Shown: piece after piece, positions 16,384 to 23,845 of the stretch
How positions within the stretch are numbered: the stretch's first letter is position 1
Layout of the letters: every line of letters begins with the position of its first letter
Origin: Burkholderiales bacterium
GTDB taxonomy: Bacteria > Pseudomonadota > Gammaproteobacteria > Burkholderiales > Burkholderiaceae_E
Assembly: GCA_005798775.1 (NCBI GenBank)
Contig: SYIM01000303.1
Location: forward strand, 1-40,426
Direction: 5' to 3'
Length of the DNA: 40,426 nt
Notes under the pieces: generated by a model
What the model was told of the DNA's origin: nothing
Seen by the model: the letters and a program-made list of their open reading frames with translations, nothing else
Databases searched by the model: none
Program-made: the position numbers and the translations under genes

Positions 16384-17307
16384 ATGTCGATGGCCGACCG
16401 CGACGGACTGATCTGGTTCGACGGCAAGATGGTCGACTGGCGCGATGCCAAGATCCACGTACTCACCCATACGCTGCACTACGGGATGGGTGTCTTTGAA
16501 GGCGTTCGCGCCTACGACGCCGTGGGCGGTACTGCCATTTTCCGCCTTGCAGAGCACACCCGCCGCTTCTTCAATTCGGCAAAGATCTTCCAGATGGCGC
16601 TGCCCTTTGATGAGGCCACGCTCGCCCAGGCGCAAAAAGACGTCGTTCGCGAAAATAAGCTCGCGTCCTGCTACATCCGGCCGATCGCCTGGATCGGCTC
16701 GGCCAAGCTCGGCGTGTCCGCGCGCGGCAACACCGTACATGTTGCAATTGCCGCCTGGCCCTGGGGCGCTTACCTGGGTGAAGACGGCCTGTCGCGCGGC
16801 ATCCGCGTTAAGGTTTCGTCCTTCACCCGTCACCATGTCAACGTGTCCATGGTGCGCGCCAAGGCGAGCGGCTACTACGTCAACTCTATCCTTGCCAACG
16901 CCGAGGTCACCGCCCACGGCTACGATGAAGCGCTTCTGCTCGACACCGAAGGCTATGTCTCCGAGGGTGCAGGCGAAAACGTGTTCATCGTCCGCAACGG
17001 CGTGATTTACACGCCCGACGTCGCCTCGTGCCTGGACGGCATCACGCGCGAAGCCGTCATCACCATCGCTCGCGATCTTGGCATCGAAGTGCGGGAAAAG
17101 CGCATGACACGCGATGAGGTTTACTGCGCCGACGAAGCCTTTTTCACTGGCACCGCCGCCGAGATCACCCCCATCCGAGAGGTCGACGACCGCACTATCG
17201 GTAGCGGGCGCCGCGGCCCCATCACCGAACAACTCCAGAATGTGTTCTTCGATACGGTCGGTGGCCGCGCGCAGCGTTATGCGAGCTGGCTCACCCCGGT
17301 CGCCTGA
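16384..17307 (+). CDS. ilvE: Branched-chain amino acid aminotransferase
   Basis: Pyridoxal phosphate fold type IV aminotransferase that interconverts Leu, Ile and Val with their 2-oxo acids. Length is 307 aa. Visible are the N-terminal THTLHYGMGVFEGVRAY, the segment containing the PLP lysine RAKASGYYVNSILA near residues 158-171, EGYVSEGAGENVFIV near 190 and GTAAEITPIREVD near the end. These are bacterial IlvE features, not those of aminodeoxychorismate lyase. ATG 16384 follows cAGGAGAacccc at good spacing; the track frame starts 19 codons earlier. The neighbouring azlCD exporter and the zinc-finger gene behind it are a common Burkholderiales arrangement. Confidence 0.96.
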   Translation: MSMADRDGLIWFDGKMVDWRDAKIHVLTHTLHYGMGVFEGVRAYDAVGGTAIFRLAEHTRRFFNSAKIFQMALPFDEATLAQAQKDVVRENKLASCYIRPIAWIGSAKLGVSARGNTVHVAIAAWPWGAYLGEDGLSRGIRVKVSSFTRHHVNVSMVRAKASGYYVNSILANAEVTAHGYDEALLLDTEGYVSEGAGENVFIVRNGVIYTPDVASCLDGITREAVITIARDLGIEVREKRMTRDEVYCADEAFFTGTAAEITPIREVDDRTIGSGRRGPITEQLQNVFFDTVGGRAQRYASWLTPVA

Positions 17308-17335
17308 GCCCGATTTCCCTCACTGGGTCCGTGCC

Positions 17336-17545
17336 ATGACAGCTGCCGCCCCCCCTGCCGCGCACGCCGCCGTCGAGCTCGACGGCGCTGCGCTGCCTGC
17401 GTTCTGCCCCAACCCGGCCATGCCCGTCTGGTCTGGTCATCCGCGCATCTTTCTCGACGTCACCACCACCGGCGAAGCCCGCTGCCCGTATTGCGGCACC
17501 ACCTACCGGCTCAAACCCGGCAGCGCGCCGCGCGGTCATCACTGA
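17336..17545 (+). CDS. Small CHCC-type zinc-finger protein
   Basis: A 69-residue protein with the CHCC zinc-finger pattern FCPNP...W-S-G-H-P...CPYCGTTY, the domain also found in the mitochondrial complex I subunit NDUFS6. Cys at residue 22, His at 33 and the CPYC pair provide four metal ligands. The track frame starts inside ilvE; ATG 17336, 28 bases after the ilvE stop, is the sensible start. Its place directly behind ilvE is conserved in many Burkholderiales. The precise role in bacteria is unknown to me. Confidence 0.85.
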   Translation: MTAAAPPAAHAAVELDGAALPAFCPNPAMPVWSGHPRIFLDVTTTGEARCPYCGTTYRLKPGSAPRGHH

Positions 17546-17604
17546 TCAGCCGCGTATCACCCAACCCCTCGCACTGTATTCACACCGGATCGCCCGACCC
17601 GATC

Positions 17605-18042
17605 ATGCCCCCGTCCATGCAGACGCCGCTAAGTGCCGAGGCTGTAGAAGAGGCTTTCTATGACGCCATGCGGCGCGGCGACCTTGCCGCCATGATGGCG
17701 CTGTGGGCCGACGATGAAGAGGTAATCTGCGCTCACCCCAACGGTCCACGCCATATCGGTCTCGAAGCGGTGCGTGCCTCCTGGGAGTCAATCCTGTCCG
17801 GCGGTGGGGTGAATGTCGCAATCCGCGCGGTCCGGGGACATGCCGGCGCGGTACTTGCCGTCCACAGCGTCATCGAGACCATCACGGTACAAGGCCAGCG
17901 CGCGACCGAAGCCGTCGAATGCGTCGCGACCAACGTGTTCGTGAAGGGTCCGTCGGGCTGGAAAATCCTGATCCACCATGCCTCGCAGTCGGGCGAGGGC
18001 GAGCCTGCCGCCACAGCGCCCCAGGGCGCGGTGCTTCACTAG
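17605..18042 (+). CDS. NTF2/SnoaL-like domain protein
   Basis: A cytoplasmic cone-fold protein of about 145 aa. The N-terminus VEEAFYDAMRRGDLAAMMALWADDEEVICAHP is typical of SnoaL-like/ketosteroid-isomerase-fold proteins of the DUF4440 kind, followed by the GPRHIGLEAVRASWESIL helix and a C-terminal strand GWKILIHHAS. No catalytic residues can be assigned. ATG 17605 is the likely start, with ATG 17617 a close alternative; neither has a strong ribosome site. It sits between the zinc-finger gene and the YheT-type hydrolase on the same strand and may share their transcript. Confidence 0.8.
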   Translation: MPPSMQTPLSAEAVEEAFYDAMRRGDLAAMMALWADDEEVICAHPNGPRHIGLEAVRASWESILSGGGVNVAIRAVRGHAGAVLAVHSVIETITVQGQRATEAVECVATNVFVKGPSGWKILIHHASQSGEGEPAATAPQGAVLH

Positions 18043-18055
18043 AGCCCGATCCGAG

Positions 18056-19021
18056 TTGTCAGGCTACCTCGCGCCACGCTGGCTGCCAGGCGCTCACCTT
18101 CAGACCATCTGGTCAGCGGTCGCTGCGACCCGTCCCGCCGCGGCGCTGTCCCGAACCCGCTGGATCACCCCTGACGATGATTTCGTCGATCTTGACTCAG
18201 GACCTGCGCCTGCCTCGGAAGACGCCCCCCTGTGGGTGCTGTTCCACGGTCTCGAAGGCAGTTCTCGCAGCCACTATGCACGGGCCTTGCTCGCCCATGC
18301 CACCCGTATCGGCTGGCAGGGCGCGGTGATTCATTTCCGCGGCTGTAGCGGCACGCCCAATCACCGACCGCGCGCGTATCACTCGGGCGACTCGGCTGAA
18401 ATCGACTGGATGCTGCGCCGGCTGCATCGCGAGCACCCCCGGCGCCCGCTCTTTGCCTGCGGGGTCTCCCTGGGCGGCAATGCACTCGTCAAGTGGCTGG
18501 GCGAACAGGGTGAGGCCGCCCGCTTCGTACGCGCGGCAGCGGCGATCTGCCCGCCACAGGACCTGCAGGCGGGCGCCGAGGCCTTATCACGCGGATTCAA
18601 CCGCGTCTACTGCGAATACTTTTTGCGGTCCCTGCGACCCAAGACTTTGGCGATGCTCGAGCGATGGCCAGGTTTGGTCGACGCCCAGCGCGTCCGAAGG
18701 TCCCGCGATTTTTTCGACTTTGATGATGCAGTTACCGCACCCCTTCATGGCTTCGCCAGTTGCTATGACTACTGGTCCCGCAGTTCCTGCCGACGGTTTA
18801 TGGGCGCAATCCGCGTGCCCACCCTGGTTGTGAATGCGCGCAACGATCCCTTTGTCCCGGTGCGAGCGCTGGCATCGCAAGCCGAGGTGAGCCCACTCGT
18901 GACCCTCGACTATCCCGGCGCGGGCGGTCACGTGGGCTTTCCGTCACCGGGCGGCGCTGCTGGATTCGACTGGATCCCGGCACGACTCGAGGCCTTCTTT
19001 CGCCTCAAGGGAGAACTCTGA
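18056..19021 (+). CDS. YheT-family alpha/beta hydrolase
   Basis: Serine hydrolase of the YheT group, whose members are esterase-like with largely unknown physiological substrates. Visible are the N-terminal APRWLPGAHLQTIW, the oxyanion-side FHGLEGSSRSHYARA, the FRGCSG loop and the nucleophile elbow CGVSLGGNALVKWLG. Near the end, RNDPFVP carries the acidic residue and GGHVGF the catalytic His. The track begins at ATG 17978, inside the preceding gene. Homologues start close to APRWLPG, so TTG 18056 is given here, about 321 aa; the start is uncertain. It is followed after one base by the next gene. Confidence 0.86.
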   Translation: MSGYLAPRWLPGAHLQTIWSAVAATRPAAALSRTRWITPDDDFVDLDSGPAPASEDAPLWVLFHGLEGSSRSHYARALLAHATRIGWQGAVIHFRGCSGTPNHRPRAYHSGDSAEIDWMLRRLHREHPRRPLFACGVSLGGNALVKWLGEQGEAARFVRAAAAICPPQDLQAGAEALSRGFNRVYCEYFLRSLRPKTLAMLERWPGLVDAQRVRRSRDFFDFDDAVTAPLHGFASCYDYWSRSSCRRFMGAIRVPTLVVNARNDPFVPVRALASQAEVSPLVTLDYPGAGGHVGFPSPGGAAGFDWIPARLEAFFRLKGEL

Positions 19022-19022
19022 C

Positions 19023-19592
19023 GTGTCACAGCAATTTGATCCGCTGGTTATCCGAGCGATGGCGCGATGGCCTGATGTTCCTGCCGTGTTCGGGTGGCTG
19101 CGGCTCGACCCACGAGGCAACTGGCTGCTGATCGACCGGGGCCAGCCCGGTTTTAACGAGCAAGCGCACGGCGCTGGCAGCCCGATCACCAATCCAGCCA
19201 TCATTGACTTCATCGGCCGCAACTATGCCGACGATAGTCAGGGGCGCTGGTTCTGGCAGAACGGTCCACAGCGAGTTTTCGTCAGGCTCGACCGCGCTCC
19301 CTGGGTGATCCGGGTCATCGGCAACGGCCCTGGAGTAAGACTCGTCACGCACACCGGCCTCGCCTTCAAAGGGGTGCGGCGCGCGGCATTCGGCCCTGCT
19401 GGCGAGATTCTGCTCAATGCCGACCAAGGCTGCGGTGTAGTGCACGATCTTGACGCATGCTGCCTTCAACTTGATGACGCTGGCGACTCCGAGACGCCGG
19501 TCCTGGTACTGGGCGCAGCGCGTCTGCCCGTGCAGCGCTGCACTGATCCAGAGCGCGAATTCGGATTTGTGACCCAACCAGCCTTCGCCTGA
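19023..19592 (+). CDS. Conserved protein of unknown function (DUF2946-like in style)
   Basis: A 189-residue soluble protein beginning at GTG 19023, one base past the YheT stop, with GGGAG ten bases before it. The sequence has WPDVPAVFGWLRLDPRGNW, a central FIGRNYADDSQGRWFWQNGPQRV and DRAPWVIRV. That pattern recalls a Burkholderiales family in which a short beta-rich protein sits beside a YheT hydrolase. I believe databases call it DUF2946 or similar, but I am not certain of the number. No signal peptide or membrane segment. Function unknown; coupling suggests it works with the hydrolase. Confidence 0.75.
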   Translation: MSQQFDPLVIRAMARWPDVPAVFGWLRLDPRGNWLLIDRGQPGFNEQAHGAGSPITNPAIIDFIGRNYADDSQGRWFWQNGPQRVFVRLDRAPWVIRVIGNGPGVRLVTHTGLAFKGVRRAAFGPAGEILLNADQGCGVVHDLDACCLQLDDAGDSETPVLVLGAARLPVQRCTDPEREFGFVTQPAFA

Positions 19593-19728
19593 ACCGCCCC
19601 CCGCCAAATATTCGATCTGAGGACTCTTCGAATCACCCACAGATCATAGCGGCAAGAGTTACCGTTTTTTTCTGTTGAGGAATCCCGCCCTCATCAGTAC
19701 CCTAACCTTTGGATTTGGTTTTACCAAC

Positions 19729-20145
19729 ATGCACACCGAAAACGTCTGTGCGGTAATCCGCCCCTTCATCCACGCTCGCCAACTGCTGGAAGATGCTCTG
19801 TCGCCCAGCAGCAGTCTCATACCGATCGATCTCCTGCTCGCGGCGTCCTGCGCGGAGACCGGTAGCAGCGGAGGCTTGACAGTCAAGCGACTGTTCTCCC
19901 AACTGTGCCATAGCGATCGTGCGGTCCGCATTCATTTCAAGCGGCTGGTAGCCGATGGCATGCTGATCGCCGAAGCAGGCACCAGCGACCGCCGCACAAA
20001 GATTGTTCGCCTGTCATCGCGCGCTGAAAAGCTGCTGATGCGCGTGGCCTCGACACTCCTGAAAGCGGGGGAGGCTGTCACGCTGGTACCACCCTGCAAT
20101 AAAAAGCCGCCGGGTAGGGCTCGCAAGTCCGCGTCGCGGCGTTAA
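19729..20145 (+). CDS. Winged-helix transcriptional regulator (MarR-like)
   Basis: A 138-residue probable DNA-binding protein. The central part reads like a winged helix-turn-helix: LTVKRLFSQLCHSDRAVRIH as the helices, then FKRLVADGMLIAEAGTSDRR as recognition helix plus wing with the DRR found in MarR proteins. The C-terminal end is basic (RARKSASRR). The track frame opens at TTG 19675; ATG 19729 is preferred. It precedes the family 5 binding-protein gene by about 100 bases on the same strand and could regulate it. No effector can be named. Confidence 0.68.
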   Translation: MHTENVCAVIRPFIHARQLLEDALSPSSSLIPIDLLLAASCAETGSSGGLTVKRLFSQLCHSDRAVRIHFKRLVADGMLIAEAGTSDRRTKIVRLSSRAEKLLMRVASTLLKAGEAVTLVPPCNKKPPGRARKSASRR

Positions 20146-20192
20146 TCGCCCCCACCGAGCCTGGGCTGATCGCAGGGGGCTAACCGTTTCTA

Positions 20193-20198
20193 TAGAAT
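20193..20198 (+). promoter_or_regulatory. Candidate -10 element TAGAAT of family 5 binding protein
   Basis: TTCTATAGAATCACG lies 53 bases before the TTG start at 20251. It can be read as TATAGA or TAGAAT. The hexamer is shared with other candidate promoters in the window, and no clear -35 box is visible. Confidence 0.4.
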
Positions 20199-20250
20199 CA
20201 CGCCTGCGGTGGGCGGCTGATATCCCCACCCTTCATCCAAGGAGACCATC

Positions 20251-21837
20251 TTGAACATTCAGCGCCTTTTCGCCGGAGCGCGGCTTGTGGCCGCAAGTGC
20301 GGCATTCGCCCTCGCAGCAGGGTCCGTAAGCGCAGCGCAGCTTCGCTGGGCCGCCCAGAACGACATCCTCACGCTTGACCCGCATTCGCAGAATCACGCC
20401 ACCACCAACAACATCGTCGGTCACGCCTACGAGGGTTTGGTGCGCTACGACAAGAAATATCAGGTTGAGCCGGCACTCGCCACCAGCTGGCAGGCGACCT
20501 CTCCCACCTCCTGGCGCTTCAATCTGCGCAAGGGCATCAAGTTTCACGACGGCACCGACTTTACCGCTGATGACGTGATCTTTTCGTTCGAGCGCATCCG
20601 TCAGCCCCAGGGAACGATGCAGATCTATGTGACGGGTATCAAGGAAATCCGTAAGGTCAACAGTCACACCATCGATCTGATTCTCGATAAGCCGGTACCG
20701 ACGCTGCTCAACAATCTCACCACGTTCTACGTGATGAGTCGCGACTGGTCAGCCAAGAACAAGTCCGAACGCATCCAGGACTTCAAAGCAAAGGAGGAAA
20801 CCTTCGCCTCGCGCAACACCAACGGCACTGGCCCCTATGTGATCAAGGAGTGGCGGCCCGACCAGCGAATCGTGATGAGTGCGAATCCGGCCTGGTGGGA
20901 TAAACTCGAGGGCAACGCCACCGACATCGTCTACTCGCCCATCAAGGCTGACGCCACACGTATCGCAGCGCTGCTCGCGGGCGACGTAGACATCGTCACC
21001 GACCTGCCCACTCAGGACGTGGCGAAGCTGCGCTCGAACCAAAATCTGTTCGTGCTCGACGGTCCCGAAGTGCGCACGATTTACATCGCGCTTGATACCC
21101 GCAGCGATGAACTCAAGTACGGTCAGAAAGGCGCAAATCCGTTCAAAGACGTGCGCGTGCGGCAGGCGCTCAGCATGGCAATCGACCGGCAGGCGATTCA
21201 GCGCACCATCATGCGTAATCTCTCTATCCCCGCCGCCATCATGGTTGCCCCAGGGGTCAATGGTCATTCGGCAGAGCTTGACAAGGTAGCGCCCGCCAAC
21301 ATCGACGGTGCCAAAAAATTGCTGGCTGAAGCGGGTCATCCGAACGGCATCGAATTCACACTCGACTGCCCCAATAACCGCTATGTGAACGACGAAGAAG
21401 TGTGTCAGGCCGTGGTGGGCATGTGGGCCAAGCTCGGTGTACGTGCCAAGCTGAACGCCATGCCATTCGGCCCCTTCGGACAGAAGTTCCAGAACTGGGA
21501 CTCAAGCGCCTATCTGCTGGGCTGGGGCGTAGCCACCTACGACGCGCAGTACACGCTACAGTCGCTCATCCGCACCCGCACCAAAGGCGCCGACGGCAAC
21601 TTCAACTTCTCCGGTGTGAGCAATGCGCGCGTTGACGAGTTGGTTGACGCCATGGGGGTTGAAACCGACAAGGCCAAGCGCGACGGCATGATCCGCGAAG
21701 CCCTCACCATTACGCGCGACCAGGTTCTTCTTGTTCCGCTTCATCATCAGATGCGGCCCTGGGCAATGAAAAAAAATGTGAGCATTGCTCACAATTCGAA
21801 CGACGCTCCCAAGATGTACTTCGCCAATATCAAGTAA
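20251..21837 (+). CDS. Family 5 (peptide/nickel-type) ABC transporter substrate-binding protein
   Basis: Periplasmic receptor of the DppA/OppA type, 528 aa. A Sec signal is visible at residues 1-29 (basic NIQRLFAGARL, hydrophobic core, VSAAQ cleavage region). The family 5 body follows: LDPHSQNHATTNNIVGHAYEGL, YKVEPALATSW-like text, WRFNLRKGIKFHDGTDFTADDV, and GPYVIKEW near residue 190. The start is TTG 20251, supported by a strong ccAAGGAGAccatc. No permease or ATPase genes follow; instead a convergent gene overlaps its 3' end by 8 bases. It is therefore an orphan receptor here. The ligand (peptide, glutathione, opine or other) is unknown. Confidence 0.93.
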   Translation: MNIQRLFAGARLVAASAAFALAAGSVSAAQLRWAAQNDILTLDPHSQNHATTNNIVGHAYEGLVRYDKKYQVEPALATSWQATSPTSWRFNLRKGIKFHDGTDFTADDVIFSFERIRQPQGTMQIYVTGIKEIRKVNSHTIDLILDKPVPTLLNNLTTFYVMSRDWSAKNKSERIQDFKAKEETFASRNTNGTGPYVIKEWRPDQRIVMSANPAWWDKLEGNATDIVYSPIKADATRIAALLAGDVDIVTDLPTQDVAKLRSNQNLFVLDGPEVRTIYIALDTRSDELKYGQKGANPFKDVRVRQALSMAIDRQAIQRTIMRNLSIPAAIMVAPGVNGHSAELDKVAPANIDGAKKLLAEAGHPNGIEFTLDCPNNRYVNDEEVCQAVVGMWAKLGVRAKLNAMPFGPFGQKFQNWDSSAYLLGWGVATYDAQYTLQSLIRTRTKGADGNFNFSGVSNARVDELVDAMGVETDKAKRDGMIREALTITRDQVLLVPLHHQMRPWAMKKNVSIAHNSNDAPKMYFANIK

Positions 21838-23746
21838 GGCGTGCGCGTCGCGGCCTGGCCTCGAAATCATCGAGGTCAGGCTCGCGGGTGAACCGCCAGT
21901 AGTCCACCAGCCGGAAAGGCATCGGCCCGAACACCCGGCCGCGCCGGTTGCGATACCAGTTGTTCATACCCGGATGCGTCCAGACCAGCTCCGAATGTTC
22001 AGCGTCCACCTTCTTGGTGTAGCGGTCATGTACATCGCGCCTGACCTCCAGCCGCTCGAGGCTGCGCTCAATCATGCTGCGCAGTAGCGTAGTGATGTAG
22101 CGCACCTGGCACTCGATCACGAAAATCAGGCTGCCACCGTGGGCAAGCCCCGTGTTGGGGCCGTAGGTCACGAACAGGTTTGGATAGTCGGGCACGGTGA
22201 TGCCCAGATAGGCGCGCGGGTCATCGTCTCCCCAGGCCTCGGCAAGCGGCTGGCCCGATCGACCGAGCACTGTCATGGAGCCAAGCATCCGCGCGGCCTC
22301 GAAGCCGGTGGCGAGAATGATCGCGTCGACCTCATGCCGCGAACCATCGGCTGCGATCACTGCATCGGCCTCGATCCGGTCAACGGCCTCGGTCACCAGC
22401 TCGACATTCGGGCGCTTGAGCGCCTGGTACCAGCCGTTGTCGATCAAAATCCGCTTGCCATAGGGTGGGTAGTCCGGCAAGCACTTCGCCACCAGGTCGG
22501 GGCGCCCTTCGAGCTGCGTCAGCAGATACTCGGTCATCTGCTGGCGTTGCCGGTCGTTCCGATAGTTCATGGCGCGCTCCGGATGCGGCCACGACGGATC
22601 ACGCCTGACCGTGGGAAGCAGCCCGTCGCCAAAGCGCCACATGAGCCCGAAGCGATACCAGGGGTAGTAGTAGGGGATGTTCTCGAGAAGCCACCGCTCA
22701 CCATGGCTCACGGTGCCGTGATAGTCCTGCGGGGGGCGTGCCCATTGCGGCGAGCGCTGAAACACGGTCACCTTGGCCGCGCGGGCAGCGACGCTCCTCA
22801 GGAACTGCATGGCACTCGCACCGGTCCCGACCACAGCAATACGCTTGCCTTCAAGCGGTACGTCATGACGCCAGCGTGCGCAATGCCAAGCAGGGCCAGC
22901 GAATTGTTCCAACCCCCGGATGGACGCGGTCTTGGGCTGATTGAGTTGCCCGGTGGCCGAAATCACAGCCTGGTAGCGCCGCTGCGACGCCACGCCGTTC
23001 GCATCGCGCAGGCGCACCTCCCAGACGCCCTGCGCGTCGTCCCAGCGCATCTGCTCGACTTGCACGCCGAATTCGATGCTTTCTTGCAAACCAAGCTGGA
23101 CTGCTACCGCCCGCTGATAGGCCACCACCTCATCACGCTTGGAGTAGTTGCTGGTCCAGGCCAGATTGGGCGCGAATGAATAGGAGTAGTAATGATTGGG
23201 TGTGTCGACACCCGCTTCCGGGTAATTGTTTTCAAACCAGGTGCCGCCGAGCTCGGGATTTTTGTCGACGATGTCAAAGGTGATCCCGAGCTCGCGCAGC
23301 CGCCCAGCCACACACAGGCCAGAAAAACCACAGCCCACCACCAGTACTCGAAACCGCGCAAGCTCAGCACTCGGAGGCGGTGCGTTCCAACGCACCTCGC
23401 GGCTTGTAAAGCCCATTTCCTCCATGGTCATCGCAGTGTATTCGCCCGGGACATTTTCGCCAACACAGACGCTCATCATGCGCGCGAGGTCATCGGCAGC
23501 AAGCGGCGGCGGCAGCGACCGTCGGCCGTCAGCCAGTTCGTCAAGCACCCCAGAAATTGCCTCGCGCACCACCTCCTGTGCGGTCTCCGACAACCCGCCG
23601 CTGCGTTCAGCAAAAATCGAGATGTCGCGCTTGGGGCGAAAGGGGTCGTCCAGCCAGCGCGGGTCGCGCGTGATCTGCGCGAGGCACATGAGAAGCGTGG
23701 GCACCGAGGCTTCGCGCAGCGCAGCCGCGCGGGTAGAGGCGGACAT
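21830..23746 (-). CDS. Baeyer-Villiger flavin monooxygenase with N-terminal extension
   Basis: FAD- and NADPH-dependent enzyme that converts a ketone to an ester or lactone using O2. Seen are the first Rossmann motif VVGCGFSGLCVAG near residue 138, GGTWFENNYPEAGVDTP, the Baeyer-Villiger fingerprint FxGxxxHxxxW as FAGPAWHCARW, the second Rossmann motif VVGTGASAMQF, and ATGFEAARML. About 135 residues precede the FAD domain, as in 4-hydroxyacetophenone monooxygenase; the total of 638 aa also fits that enzyme. Start ATG 23746 follows ccGGAGAatctttc; the track frame is 27 codons longer. Last gene of the five-gene minus-strand operon. Substrate unproven; an aryl or alicyclic ketone is likely. Confidence 0.92.
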   Translation of the reverse strand: MSASTRAAALREASVPTLLMCLAQITRDPRWLDDPFRPKRDISIFAERSGGLSETAQEVVREAISGVLDELADGRRSLPPPLAADDLARMMSVCVGENVPGEYTAMTMEEMGFTSREVRWNAPPPSAELARFRVLVVGCGFSGLCVAGRLRELGITFDIVDKNPELGGTWFENNYPEAGVDTPNHYYSYSFAPNLAWTSNYSKRDEVVAYQRAVAVQLGLQESIEFGVQVEQMRWDDAQGVWEVRLRDANGVASQRRYQAVISATGQLNQPKTASIRGLEQFAGPAWHCARWRHDVPLEGKRIAVVGTGASAMQFLRSVAARAAKVTVFQRSPQWARPPQDYHGTVSHGERWLLENIPYYYPWYRFGLMWRFGDGLLPTVRRDPSWPHPERAMNYRNDRQRQQMTEYLLTQLEGRPDLVAKCLPDYPPYGKRILIDNGWYQALKRPNVELVTEAVDRIEADAVIAADGSRHEVDAIILATGFEAARMLGSMTVLGRSGQPLAEAWGDDDPRAYLGITVPDYPNLFVTYGPNTGLAHGGSLIFVIECQVRYITTLLRSMIERSLERLEVRRDVHDRYTKKVDAEHSELVWTHPGMNNWYRNRRGRVFGPMPFRLVDYWRFTREPDLDDFEARPRRARLT

Positions 23747-23845
23747 GAAAGATTCTCCGGAGAGCTCAACTTCCCCAGGCAGGCTGGCAGGGACAGGTTG
23801 GCAGGCGATCACCATACACTTGGGCAAAGCGCACGACAGACCCCT

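Noticed and set aside
16294-17232. 312-codon minus-strand ORF
   Set aside because: Antisense to ilvE, with no recognisable domain; a shadow of the strongly supported aminotransferase.
19645-19671. Possible terminator after the YheT-linked gene (T7 run at 19665-19671)
   Set aside because: The stem before the T run is only about 5 bp with a G-U pair; too weak to list as a feature.
22139-23179. 346-codon plus-strand ORF
   Set aside because: Lies entirely antisense to the Baeyer-Villiger monooxygenase, whose motifs are complete; a GC-rich shadow frame.
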